A stretch of 64,000 bases of DNA from Gammaproteobacteria bacterium. GTDB lineage: Bacteria > Pseudomonadota > Gammaproteobacteria > Pseudomonadales > JAUIET01. The position numbers were made by a program, and so were the translations under genes. Shown one piece after another: positions 1 through 8,347 of the stretch. Each line of letters starts with the position of its first letter. Position 1 is the stretch's first letter. The stretch lies in contig JAUIET010000002.1 of NCBI GenBank assembly GCA_030429735.1, positions 1 to 64,000 on the forward strand, given 5' to 3'. The notes beneath the pieces are model-generated. The model made no database searches. It worked only from the letters and a program-made list of their open reading frames with translations, and was not told where the DNA came from.

Positions 1-125
1 ATTCACATCTATTCATGCTGGGAGGAGAGAGCTATCGATTGAAGCAGAAATTAACCCAATAGCCCCATGACGGGGTGGGTCAATTTTATTGGCCGAAACT
101 GGGTCAAAATTGTTGGCCATTGACA
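1..125 (+). mobile_element. Right terminal end of an IS21-family insertion sequence (partial)
   Basis: Read on the minus strand from base 125, the sequence begins TGTCAATGGCCAACAATTTT and continues GACCCAGTTTCGGCCAATAA. This gives two near-copies of a GGCCAA-(N)-TTTTGACCCA motif in tandem. Terminal TGT...ACA bases with repeated internal binding motifs are typical of IS21-family ends, where IstA binds multiple sites. The last codons of an istB-like gene lie just inside (bases 3-62), which is the expected order at the IS21 right end. The body lies outside the window, so completeness and the target duplication cannot be judged. If a 4-8 bp duplication exists it would start at base 126 (tgctagaa). 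Confidence 0.72.
3..62 (+). CDS. istB: C-terminal end of IS21 helper ATPase IstB (partial, cut by window edge)
   Basis: Frame 3 reads SHLFMLGGESYRLKQKLTQ and then stops at TAG 60-62. The pattern H-x-(hydrophobic)4-x-GESYRLK close to the stop is what I know from IstB C-termini, where the last beta strand is followed by a basic tail. IstB is the AAA+ helper of the IstA transposase and selects target DNA. Only about 19 residues are visible, so the call rests on this motif plus the IS21-like terminal repeat 15-60 bases downstream. Whether the full gene is intact cannot be seen. Confidence 0.6.
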   Translation, partial: SHLFMLGGESYRLKQKLTQ

Positions 126-569
126 TGCTAGAATATTAGAGCTATTCTGATTGCACGCTATATTAGGAACCAGGTGAGATTCTATCTCGTTAAGCACGTA
201 AACAGTTGTTCATCACCTCAACGAATAGATTTTTCCTAGCGCTATGTTCAATAGCCTAAAACCTATTTGTGGCTGTAAAGTAGCTCGTGTACAGGTGCGA
301 GGTCAAGCCGCACGTCTGATTTAACAATATCCTTTTGAAAGTGCAGATCAGGCATGACAGTCTGCAATTTTTATCTATATTCATTTAATTATTGATCTGC
401 GCGCCTTGCATTTGCTTGGTATAGATAAAACTCGACATATACGTATCGCTTAATGGATTTGCAGCGAAAGAAGCCGATATTATTCAGCAATTGGTTGATC
501 ACCGGCATTGTGAAAGAATTACAATCCAAAGAAAAAGTTCTGATTGATACGCGAGGTGTATTGGGAAAG
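126..569. other. A+T-rich spacer between the IS end and the polysaccharide genes; no convincing gene
   Basis: This stretch of about 440 bases shows no ORF with recognisable protein character. A 68-codon plus-strand frame (453-659) runs antisense into the sugar transferase and has no ribosome site or family resemblance. The spacer is clearly richer in A+T than the coding regions, and may be decayed DNA next to the insertion sequence. Confidence 0.4.
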
Positions 570-1256
570 CTAAATTGCTATTGGATGTATCGCTTTCTTA
601 GGAATGTCCGGGTAAAGGCGGTATATAAGGCCGCTCCCTGGGAAAGCAACAACCCATAACGTACAAACTATCAGAACGAAATCAAGAAATATTGAGTGCC
701 TACTTTGGTACCATTTCTCCAACTCTCCTTTATAGGGATAAATTTCGTTGGAATACACTGCCAACGGATCTTTGCCATCTTCTAAGGCCTGGTGAATTAA
801 CTCCTCTTCATCTCGAAACACTATCGAACCTATGCCTGTAACGCCGGGTGGCACATTAAATATAACGTCTTGAACGTGCTTTGGGTATTTCTCAAAGCTT
901 TGTCGCATAACAGGCCGTGGCCCCACAAAACTCATGTCACCCTTCAGAATATTGAGCAACTGAGGCAGCTCATTGATTTTCGTTTTTCTTAAAAAACCGC
1001 CCATGGGTGTAATTCGTGGGTCATTCTTGGTTGTTAAGAAGCCGCCATCCATCTTAGGACTATCAAGCAGCATGGTGGCAAACTTCAAAATATTGAAGGG
1101 CTTGTTCTTATAGCCCACTCGTTCCTGCAGGTAAAAAATATAACCTTCCCCAGTGAGTTTGAGGCCAATCATTATGGGGATCATCAATGGAGCGATGAGA
1201 CTCAATATGATAAGCGCTAGTACTACATCAAAACTGCGCTTAAGAAATTTATACAT
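570..1256 (-). CDS. Polyprenyl-phosphate sugar phosphotransferase (bacterial sugar transferase, PglC/WcaJ C-domain type)
   Basis: The 228-aa protein is a short monotopic phosphoglycosyl transferase. These enzymes move a sugar-1-phosphate from a nucleotide sugar to undecaprenyl phosphate in the inner membrane, the first step of O-antigen, capsule or EPS repeat assembly. There is a basic N-terminus and a re-entrant hydrophobic segment at residues 10-31. The family block follows: QERVG (44-48), LKFATM, RKTKINELPQ (90-99) and GDMSFVGPRP (106-115). The usual catalytic Asp-Glu pair is Asn95-Glu96 here, a variant also found in a large subgroup. A C-terminal hydrophobic stretch (about 189-210) is present. 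It lies 33 bases downstream of the dehydratase gene on the same strand, so the two are probably one operon. The sugar specificity cannot be read. Confidence 0.9.
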   Translation of the reverse strand: MYKFLKRSFDVVLALIILSLIAPLMIPIMIGLKLTGEGYIFYLQERVGYKNKPFNILKFATMLLDSPKMDGGFLTTKNDPRITPMGGFLRKTKINELPQLLNILKGDMSFVGPRPVMRQSFEKYPKHVQDVIFNVPPGVTGIGSIVFRDEEELIHQALEDGKDPLAVYSNEIYPYKGELEKWYQSRHSIFLDFVLIVCTLWVVAFPGSGLIYRLYPDIPKKAIHPIAI

Positions 1257-1289
1257 AAAATGAGGTCCGCGGTAGCTGCTGGATACAGG

Positions 1290-2501
1290 CTACATCTTTT
1301 GATCCAGGCTTTTACCTGTTTCAATATGCTCGAAACCGGGAATTATTGACTGCAACTGGGCCACTATATCGGCCTTATTGTACTCCTCTCGCTGCATTAA
1401 TTCTGCCAATCCATCCAAAACCTGATTAACGGTGTTGAGGCTGGGTTTCTTCGCGTTGGCAACAATCCCCAAACCGCTAAAGCGTGAAAAGTCTACCTGG
1501 TCATCTTCGGTATAAAATTCTTCAAATTGTTTCTCGCCAGATGTGTCGCTCTCGAAGAAGTAAACAGGGTATTTTTCTAGTTCATCTTTTGAGTTGCTGA
1601 GTGCGCGTGCTTCACCTTCGCTCGCACAGAGGTGTATGGGTTTGCCCAAAGACTCAAAAAGGGCTTCAGTAATTGATTTGAAAGAAGTGAGCTCACTGTC
1701 TTCAAGCCTGGGAAAGAAAATGTCGCCGCTATTGCCTAGCATACAGGCCAGCATGCAAATCTGCCCACTTTCCTCCGGAGACACAAAAAACCGACGAACG
1801 TCGGCTGGGCAGCTCAACGCCTGGTGTTTCATCATACGTTGAATATAGCCGTCCAATAAACTGCCGTTGGAAAATGCCACGTTCGCGAAACGAGCAGTAG
1901 TAATAGGCATGCTGGCGCTGTATGCCATTATTACTTCTTCCATCAGCTTCTTGCTGGCACCCATCACGTTAACAGGGTTTGCTGCTTTATCGGTAGATAC
2001 GCAGAAGAAGTGAGACGGAGGGTTTTGTGCCAGCAGGTCGAGCAGGCGTTTTGCTTTGAAAACGTTGTTGTCGATCATTGCCTCTATGGAGTATTTGTCT
2101 TTTTCGCTGCGCACGTGTTTGTGGGCCGCGAAGTTGGCAACTATATCGAAAGGCCCTTCTTGCCTGAGCATTTTTTCAAACGCAGAGTCGGCAAAATTCA
2201 TCGGGTAGCTTTTGTACTCTTCCGGCACAAACTGGTTTTCAGTGCTGCGCAGGTCTCTTGTTAGTTCCGTTAAACCATTCTCATTGGTATCAACCACATA
2301 TAGGCTGCCTGGTTTAAATGCCAGCACCGCTTTAATGTAGGAACTGCCAATTGTTCCCGCACCGCCAATAACCAATACAGATTTGTCTTCAATGCGTTCG
2401 CGCAACAGCTCGCGGTTTTGTTCAATGTCTTGCTCAAACATACTGCGTTCACGCTTGGTAATGTGTTCGCGTATGAATTGATTAACGTCTATGAAATGCA
2501 T
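1290..2501 (-). CDS. FlaA1/CapD-like nucleotide-sugar dehydratase/epimerase (Polysacc_synt_2 family)
   Basis: This 403-aa SDR-type protein probably acts on a UDP-sugar (4,6-dehydratase or epimerase) to supply the adjacent sugar transferase. The NAD(P) site is VLVIGGAGTIG (42-52). The active-site block is VSTDKAANPVNVMGASK (168-184), with Met180 in place of the usual SDR tyrosine, as in the FlaA1/PglF group. It is soluble and lacks the N-terminal membrane domain of the long CapD/WbpM type. The reading frame stays open to 2624, but family resemblance starts only after the Met at 2501, so I prefer that start. A clear Shine-Dalgarno sequence is not visible. It is the first gene of a leftward pair and diverges from the DamX-like gene. 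Confidence 0.85.
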   Translation of the reverse strand: MHFIDVNQFIREHITKRERSMFEQDIEQNRELLRERIEDKSVLVIGGAGTIGSSYIKAVLAFKPGSLYVVDTNENGLTELTRDLRSTENQFVPEEYKSYPMNFADSAFEKMLRQEGPFDIVANFAAHKHVRSEKDKYSIEAMIDNNVFKAKRLLDLLAQNPPSHFFCVSTDKAANPVNVMGASKKLMEEVIMAYSASMPITTARFANVAFSNGSLLDGYIQRMMKHQALSCPADVRRFFVSPEESGQICMLACMLGNSGDIFFPRLEDSELTSFKSITEALFESLGKPIHLCASEGEARALSNSKDELEKYPVYFFESDTSGEKQFEEFYTEDDQVDFSRFSGLGIVANAKKPSLNTVNQVLDGLAELMQREEYNKADIVAQLQSIIPGFEHIETGKSLDQKM

Positions 2502-2803
2502 GTTGCGCCGAAGTAGCTTATTGAGGGTGCAATTTGTTTGGTTAAAAAGTCTGCAATTTAATTTGCAGATTTGTTGCGCGCAAAAAATTAGCGGCCACTT
2601 AATTACAGTGTAGCTGCTGCCCATTGCTTAAGTAACATTTTTTGACCGGCTTTGTTCACGAGTTGCTCGCGTGAAAAACAATCATTCTGAGTAATAAAAA
2701 TACAAAAATACTGTCTATCTCTAAGGAATCGAATTATTGATAGCGGCAGAAATTTTGTGTTGGTACACTTCTGCGAAATGTAAATAATACACACAATAGC
2801 TGA
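2502..2803. promoter_or_regulatory. Divergent intergenic region between the dehydratase and DamX-like genes
   Basis: This region of about 300 bases separates two divergently transcribed genes and must carry promoters for both. It is strongly A+T-rich with many runs such as aaaaatacaaaaata. I see no convincing -35/-10 pair, palindrome or riboswitch. Open frames through it (2603-2815 minus and the upstream extension of the dehydratase frame) look non-coding. Confidence 0.4.
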
Positions 2804-4321
2804 TTGGAATTTCACGCAGTGAGCGAAGTTGAAAGCAATATTGCTAAAGAAGCCAGCGATTATTTCGGTGGCGCGGGCCGTGCAGAATTATTGAAGTGCG
2901 CTATTCAGTTTGCGGTGTCGCCCAAGCAGTCTGCAATGGTTTTTTACGGACCGGGTGGCATAGGCAAGTCCTTACTTCTGAACCGAATGCAGCGCCATCT
3001 TTCCGCGTACAGATACGTCACAGTATTGGATTGTTTTTTTCAATCACCTAGTGATTTTTTTCGCCAACTTTGCGCTGCGGTTGGCGTTGAGGTTCATTGG
3101 AATCAATCAGAACTGGATTTGCGGGCGGCACTGCGGTCACACTTTTCCAGGCGCGAGCGCCCAACGCTGCTTTTGATAGATAACGCACACGAAGCAAGTG
3201 CTAACACGCTGTCGGCCATAATTGATTTTGTGTCGGGGTTTGAACAAGTGAAGGCCGTGCTAGCTGTTGATACTTTTGGTTCTGAAACCTTGAGCGAAGA
3301 CATTCGTCAGTTCGGCGTTCCGGCCATCGCTATTCGGCCAATCGCCCGGCCAGCGATAAAAAGCTATTTGAAGTTTGAAATGCCAGACGTGTACTTTTCT
3401 CCAGATCAAGTGGCAGAAATTTATCGTTTGAGTGAAGGCGTCCCTGAGCGTATCAATGCCGCAGCGCGCTATACGGCCGCGGGCTTAACACCTAAAAACT
3501 TCGACCCGCAGGCAGAGCTTGAGAACATTGGCCTGTGGCGCCGTCTGTTACCCGCGCCTGTTTACGCACGGTTCGCGCGGCAATGGTCACCTGGCATAAC
3601 GGCCGGCATTGGTGCGGCTGCCATTGGTGTTGCAGCGTCTGTAGCTGTTGCCAACTCTGTGCTTTTGATGCCGAGAGACGATGCGCGTAGGGCTGTAAGC
3701 CACGAAAGTGTTTTGGCCGTTTCAAAAGCCCCAGAGACCACTTTAACCACGCATGCAGATCTGCTGACTGGCGAATCAGCCGCTCAGTTGCAGGCACTGC
3801 GTCCCATACACAAAACGGCTGCCAAGCCCGTGGTATGGGAAGACTTCAGCGCGCAAATTCCAGAGAAGCTAGTGCCTGTTTCTGCTGTTGCCAACCCGAT
3901 TGTTAAAGAAGCACAAGCGAGCGCCGTGCTGCATTTAACGGGCGGCATTTATGACGGCCTGAGCGAGCAAGAAATGGCTTTGCTTGAGGAAGACAGTTCA
4001 AGCTTTGTGTTGCAGTTTATGGCGGGCGACTCGGAAAAAGACATGCAGCGGTTTATTCGTCGCTACGAACAATTGCAGATGCGCGTATACCGCACTGTTG
4101 CGCAGGGTAGAATTATTTTCAAAGCCATATCGCAATCGTATGCACAGCGAGATGAGGCTATTCGCCAGATAAATGCATTACCCGTGCAACTTCGCAAAAA
4201 CCCGCCCTGGATTCGCGGACTTGCCGGTGTTCAAAGAGAATTGCTTAAGGTGGCAAACGCTGGTGATGCGCTGCAATTGAGTTCTGTGAGAACCCAGACT
4301 ACAGGGCTTGGTGTGTACTGA
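2804..4321 (+). CDS. DamX-like protein: AAA+ ATPase domain, one membrane helix, C-terminal SPOR domain
   Basis: The 505-aa protein has three parts. The N-terminal cytoplasmic ExeA-like AAA+ ATPase carries Walker A GPGGIGKS (49-56) and Walker B LLLIDNAHE (122-130). A single hydrophobic Gly/Ala-rich helix lies at about 264-289. A periplasmic SPOR domain lies at about 400-490, with the typical pattern SFVLQFMAGDSEKDMQRFI, YRT, a SYAQRDEA segment and an L-x-x-x-L-R-x-x-PW-IR ending. SPOR domains bind septal peptidoglycan stripped of stem peptides, so a cell-division role like that of DamX is likely. The annotated start is TTG 2804; GTG 2819 is equally possible. It is convergent with the next gene. 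Unusually it sits in a polysaccharide region and not next to aroB/aroK. Confidence 0.8.
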   Translation: MEFHAVSEVESNIAKEASDYFGGAGRAELLKCAIQFAVSPKQSAMVFYGPGGIGKSLLLNRMQRHLSAYRYVTVLDCFFQSPSDFFRQLCAAVGVEVHWNQSELDLRAALRSHFSRRERPTLLLIDNAHEASANTLSAIIDFVSGFEQVKAVLAVDTFGSETLSEDIRQFGVPAIAIRPIARPAIKSYLKFEMPDVYFSPDQVAEIYRLSEGVPERINAAARYTAAGLTPKNFDPQAELENIGLWRRLLPAPVYARFARQWSPGITAGIGAAAIGVAASVAVANSVLLMPRDDARRAVSHESVLAVSKAPETTLTTHADLLTGESAAQLQALRPIHKTAAKPVVWEDFSAQIPEKLVPVSAVANPIVKEAQASAVLHLTGGIYDGLSEQEMALLEEDSSSFVLQFMAGDSEKDMQRFIRRYEQLQMRVYRTVAQGRIIFKAISQSYAQRDEAIRQINALPVQLRKNPPWIRGLAGVQRELLKVANAGDALQLSSVRTQTTGLGVY

Positions 4322-4337
4322 CTAAATGCGGTCAGAA

Positions 4338-4688
4338 CTACTCGTTGGAGCCACGTTCCTTAGAGAGAGTGACCATACTTAGCACTAACGCACCAAGAAT
4401 ATATATCAGCATCACAGGAATGCCGCGGTCACTTTGGCTCAGAGTTGGCTGCGCGGCAACTTCATTCGCGTGAGCCGTAGAAAACAGCTTCGGCCGGTTG
4501 CTATTAGTTCTGGATTCGTTGTTGTGAGCATCAGGAGATACATGTTCAGCAGTCAGGGCGGAAGGCATCGTTTCAGCCTGCTTGGCCGTCACTGACTTAA
4601 CGCTCCCTTGGTTAGCCAGTGAGACGCTAGCTAATAGCGTGGCCCCAGACCCAACCAACAGTGCTACAACTGCACGTTTTATTCTCAT
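4338..4688 (-). CDS. Small exported protein with a C-terminal membrane anchor, unknown function
   Basis: This 116-aa protein is not recognised. It has a clear signal peptide (MRIKRAVVALLVGSGATLLA, cleavage probable after SLA around residue 25). A polar, Asn/Ser/Thr-rich middle (26-88) follows, then a hydrophobic helix at about 90-107 (IPVMLIYILGALVLSMV), and the end is STLSKERG-like and charged. The layout of signal peptide, low-complexity linker and C-terminal helix resembles sortable surface proteins. However, there is no PEP/VPxP motif and the tail is not strongly basic, so it is a weak exosortase-substrate candidate. It converges on the DamX-like gene with a 16-base gap. Confidence 0.6.
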   Translation of the reverse strand: MRIKRAVVALLVGSGATLLASVSLANQGSVKSVTAKQAETMPSALTAEHVSPDAHNNESRTNSNRPKLFSTAHANEVAAQPTLSQSDRGIPVMLIYILGALVLSMVTLSKERGSNE

Positions 4689-5066
4689 TTGCTCTACCCG
4701 ATGTTTCCCTGAGCGGATGATTCGCCTTTTGATTACTTATAAAAATTACTTATATGTGCAAATCTTGCGCAATATTACCATAATGATCGACCAAAAAAAG
4801 CCCAAATTGGTCGTAATAGTTACAGCGTTTACAATTCATGCCCGTCTTGCGCGTATCCATACCAACCCTGGCTTGCACCGGCTGTCGCCTGTTGGCCGCT
4901 AATGCATTAATAAATAAGATTTTTTACCTTTTTCTCGGTTTACCCGGTAACCATTCGCAGGCTTCACTGGCCTGTGTCTCAATTTCGTAATTACGGCGTT
5001 CAATCGACACACGGTAGTAATTGTGAGGTCTATAGTTAGTGGATTACAGGCCTCTTACCCCACGGA
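4689..5066. promoter_or_regulatory. Intergenic region upstream of the secreted beta-helix protein gene
   Basis: The 378 bases lie between two divergent genes and must hold both promoters. The left half is very A+T-rich (around 4735-4800). The sequence ttgattacttataaaaattacttatat near 4730-4757 has promoter-like character, but no precise -35/-10 can be defended. I searched for a cyclic-di-GMP riboswitch pattern and did not find one. A 106-codon plus-strand frame through here has no protein character. Confidence 0.35.
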
Positions 5067-6947
5067 ATGAATGTGCGAATGCTACGTTACCCTTTAGCCC
5101 GCGCCAAGTCGCTATTGGTGGTTTTTGCATTTTCTTTTGCATTTGTAGCCAGTATCTCGGCCCAGGCATCACCGCGCCTTAATTTCACTGATCTTGCCAA
5201 TGGGCCCGATGTTGGCCTGGGCGACGGCAAAGGGTCTGGTGTAATTGTTACCCTCTGGGGCCAAAACTTGGGCGGCTCTCAGGGAAGCAGCAAAGCCTAC
5301 TTTACAGACTCGCAGGGTGTGCGCAGAGAAGTGGCGCATTACTACTACTGGAAAAATGCTGACGGCCAGGCGCCCGGTGGGCCGGCGAATCTGTACGAAT
5401 CTCATCTTATGCAAGAAGTAGCCGTGTCTATTCCTGATTCGGCGGCGGGCAATGGTTCGCTTACTTTGGTAGTAAATGGAGAGGAATCGAATGCGCTGCC
5501 GTTTCTGGTACGCAGCGGCTCTATTTACCATGTGTCGCCAGGGGGTTCCAATAGCAACCCGGGCACATACGCGCAGCCCTGGCGTTCGGTCAGTCAAAAC
5601 TCAGGAGGCGCGCTGGCAAAGAATTTAGCGGGTGATGTCATCTATTCACACGGCGTGGTAGACGCTGAAACCACGCAAACTACGCAGTATTACGGTGTGG
5701 GCATGTATTCGAACCGGGCGCCGGGCACGCTATTTAACCAAACCGCTATTGCGTCTTACCCTGGCTACCAGTCACGCATTGAGGGTTACCATTTCGGCTT
5801 TGATGTGGATAACACCAAGGCGTTTGTGCTGTCGAAATACAAAGTGCTTACCGGCAACCACGTTGAGCCTGCGCAGTCATCCAACACGCCATTGTCGATT
5901 ACGGCTACCGTGTCGGCGGGCATTCAGGGCACTGCTCATGGCCGCGTGGTTGGCAACTATGTGGGCGACCTGGTGGGGCGCTGTGTATCCAGCATGAGCG
6001 GTGGAATTGTGGCCAACCATAATGGTGGCTATGACTATGTGAGCGAATTGAAAGTGTACGGCAACCATATTGACTCTTACGGTTGCAAACAAACCAGTCG
6101 CTACCAGCACACTACCTATTTTTCCAACCGTTGGGCGGCCACGCTTGAGCCCTTTGAGCTAGGTTGGAACTATTTGAACAATAATATGGCCGATGGCGGT
6201 TTATATATCTACGACGAACGCGGTAATGGCCAGCCACGCTGTGGAGATTGGACAGCGGCTATTCGCATTCACAATAACGTAGTGGCAAATCAGCGCGGCG
6301 CGGCGGTTGTGATAGGCACTAATGGCGGCGCACCTTGCTGGACGAACGATATATTGGTGTATAACAATTTGTTTAAAAACACGGGTGCTGGCCCAAACCT
6401 GCTGGAAACCAACGTCAACATTGGTGCCAGCGCATTCTGGTTTTGGGGGGGCAGTTACACGGGTACTGCACGCATATACAACAACACGCTGGTAGGGTTT
6501 AGCGACCCTTCCTTCTCCCACGGCCCCCGTGCAGCAATTGGTTTGTCTGGTTGGGGCGACGGCAATAAAATAAGTTTTGAAAACAATGTGGTGGTAAAAA
6601 CCGCTGCCAATTCCAAATGGGTGGATGTAACCAGCAGTAACTATGGCCCCGCATTGTTAGACGATATCAGCGGTTCGCATAACCTCTTTTATGAGCAAAC
6701 GGGCAGCTCTGCCGAGGCGTTGCCCGGCTGGTCTGCCAACTCGCTGGCCAGCAACCCTGGCTTGCAGCAAGATGGCGTACAGCGTTATCAGGTACTCTCA
6801 CATTCTGCGATTGTAAATTCCGGCTTACTGAATGACCTTACGCACGACTTATACGGCAACAGGCGCATAGCAAAAACAATGGGCGCTATTGTTCCAACAC
6901 CCGCCCAGCTGAGCTTGCCGGTGGCACCAAGATTAAGTGTGGAATGA
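5067..6947 (+). CDS. Secreted right-handed beta-helix protein with N-terminal IPT/TIG-like domain
   Basis: The 626-aa protein has a signal peptide (basic LARAK, hydrophobic core about 15-30, cleavage probable after AQA near residue 34). Residues about 38-150 look like an immunoglobulin-like IPT/TIG domain (GSGVIVTLWGQNLG, then SLTLVVNGEESNALPF). From about 155 to 600 runs a chain of short turns rich in N-N-x and G-N motifs (for example IHNNVVANQRG, VYNNLFKN, ARIYNNTLVG, SFENNVVV). This is the spacing expected of a right-handed parallel beta helix such as polysaccharide lyases and CASH-type proteins. No catalytic residues can be assigned, and there is no C-terminal anchor. With glycosyltransferase genes downstream it may bind, trim or degrade the exported polysaccharide. 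ATG 5067 or ATG 5079 could start it. Confidence 0.7.
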   Translation: MNVRMLRYPLARAKSLLVVFAFSFAFVASISAQASPRLNFTDLANGPDVGLGDGKGSGVIVTLWGQNLGGSQGSSKAYFTDSQGVRREVAHYYYWKNADGQAPGGPANLYESHLMQEVAVSIPDSAAGNGSLTLVVNGEESNALPFLVRSGSIYHVSPGGSNSNPGTYAQPWRSVSQNSGGALAKNLAGDVIYSHGVVDAETTQTTQYYGVGMYSNRAPGTLFNQTAIASYPGYQSRIEGYHFGFDVDNTKAFVLSKYKVLTGNHVEPAQSSNTPLSITATVSAGIQGTAHGRVVGNYVGDLVGRCVSSMSGGIVANHNGGYDYVSELKVYGNHIDSYGCKQTSRYQHTTYFSNRWAATLEPFELGWNYLNNNMADGGLYIYDERGNGQPRCGDWTAAIRIHNNVVANQRGAAVVIGTNGGAPCWTNDILVYNNLFKNTGAGPNLLETNVNIGASAFWFWGGSYTGTARIYNNTLVGFSDPSFSHGPRAAIGLSGWGDGNKISFENNVVVKTAANSKWVDVTSSNYGPALLDDISGSHNLFYEQTGSSAEALPGWSANSLASNPGLQQDGVQRYQVLSHSAIVNSGLLNDLTHDLYGNRRIAKTMGAIVPTPAQLSLPVAPRLSVE

Positions 6948-7115
6948 CGGCATAACGGCCTCTAACTTGTTCTATACTCAGGGTTAAGATCAGTAACAGT
7001 ACACTAAGCAATTGCAAAAAGGCGCTGCTCAATTGATAATCAGCGGCCACACGGTGTGTATCTACCTGATCAAAGACAACCCCAAGCACCGGCTCACCGC
7101 GGTAACCCACGCTCA

Positions 7116-8294
7116 ATGAAAATTCTTGTCATTAACTATGAATTCCCGCCGCTGGGCGGCGGGGCAGGGCGTGGAACCTATAATTTGGCCCGCGAGCTGG
7201 CCGCCAAGGGCCATCAGGTAGACGTATTAACCTCACGTGCGGCGGGTTACCAGAAAACCGAACTGGTTGAAGGTTTCCACGTGCACAGGGTGAAGAGCTT
7301 TCGAAAAGGCATTCACGATTGTGGTTTTCGGGGTGCGTTTTCATTTTTGTTGTTCGCTATTCCTGTATTTCTGCGTTTAAACAAACATAACGATTACGAT
7401 TTACTGCATTACTTCTTTAGTTTACCTACTGGATTGCTTCAATATTTGCCAGGTCAGCATCGAAAAGTGCCATATGTTATTTCGCTGCGTGGTTCCGACG
7501 TACCCAATTACGACACCTATAACACCAGCCTGCAATTGGCCCACAAGTTGTTAATGCCTTTGACCAAAAATTTGTGGCGCAATGCGGCACGGGTTGTGGC
7601 ATTAAGCAGCGACCTGGCTAAAAGTGCGCAGCGCTCAGACCCGAGTGTAACCATTGATATTGTACCCAATGGCATTGAATCCGAGATGTTTGTTCATGAC
7701 CCATCCTTGAAGGAAGATCAAACGGACGAGCGTGTGCAGTTGATATGCGTGGCGCGTCTTATTGAGCGCAAAGGTGTGCAACATCTGCTGCAGGCCATGA
7801 AGCAGCTGGACGACTCGGTGTTCCTGACCATTGTTGGTGAAGGTAACTACATGGAAGATTTGCAGACGCTGTCGGCAAAGCTTGAGCTGCAATCCAAAGT
7901 ACGTTTTTACGGGTATTGTCCGCGCGAGAAACTGGTACGCCTGTATAACCGCAGCGACATCTTTGTATTGCCCTCAATGGCTGAATCGTTTGGTATGGTG
8001 TTTGTTGAGGCCATGTCGTGCGGTTTGCCTGTGATTGGGGCGCGCGTGGGTGGCGTACCAGACATTATCAAAGCAGACAATGGAATGTTGGTGGAACCAG
8101 ATTCAGTGAGCGATGTTGTGAACGCCATCAGCTCGTTGGCCAGCAAACCTGATGTGCGAACACAAATGGGGCTGGCCAATCGCGAGAAAGCAGTAGCGGA
8201 ATACGCGTGGAGCAGCGTTGCTGACGGCTACGAAGCCATTTATTCTGAATGCACTGGCATCACGGAGCAGCCGGTTTCCCCTCACCCTCTATAG
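7116..8294 (+). CDS. Family 4 glycosyltransferase (GT-B)
   Basis: The 392-aa protein is a retaining GT-B enzyme that adds a sugar from an NDP donor to a growing polysaccharide or lipid-linked acceptor in the cytoplasm. The N-terminus MKILVINYEFPPLGGGAGR contains the GGG acceptor loop. The C-terminal half has the donor-site patterns VARLIERKGVQHLLQA and VLPSMAESFGMVFVEAMSCGLPVIG, which includes the E-x7-E motif, plus GGVPDII. The reading frame is open 20 codons further upstream, but ATG 7116 gives the family N-terminus. The stop codon lies inside a triple 11-bp repeat. The next gene, starting 53 bases later, is likely co-transcribed. Confidence 0.9.
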   Translation: MKILVINYEFPPLGGGAGRGTYNLARELAAKGHQVDVLTSRAAGYQKTELVEGFHVHRVKSFRKGIHDCGFRGAFSFLLFAIPVFLRLNKHNDYDLLHYFFSLPTGLLQYLPGQHRKVPYVISLRGSDVPNYDTYNTSLQLAHKLLMPLTKNLWRNAARVVALSSDLAKSAQRSDPSVTIDIVPNGIESEMFVHDPSLKEDQTDERVQLICVARLIERKGVQHLLQAMKQLDDSVFLTIVGEGNYMEDLQTLSAKLELQSKVRFYGYCPREKLVRLYNRSDIFVLPSMAESFGMVFVEAMSCGLPVIGARVGGVPDIIKADNGMLVEPDSVSDVVNAISSLASKPDVRTQMGLANREKAVAEYAWSSVADGYEAIYSECTGITEQPVSPHPL

Positions 8295-8322
8295 CCCGGA
8301 TATAGCCCGGATATAGCCCGGA
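8290..8322. repeat. Three perfect tandem copies of an 11-bp unit
   Basis: The unit TATAGCCCGGA occurs three times without a mismatch at 8290-8300, 8301-8311 and 8312-8322. The first copy contains the TAG stop of the glycosyltransferase. The 11-base period is about one helical turn. It could be a slipped-strand duplication, a protein-binding array or part of a dispersed intergenic repeat. Confidence 0.85.
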
Positions 8323-8347
8323 CGCATCCGCACTAGGACTTCACGTT

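Noticed and set aside
453-659. 68-codon plus-strand frame downstream of the IS end
   Set aside because: No ribosome site or family character, and it runs antisense into the sugar transferase gene.
4689-5066. Cyclic-di-GMP or other riboswitch before the secreted beta-helix gene
   Set aside because: No conserved GGxCA/GNRA aptamer pattern or switch-like terminator could be found.
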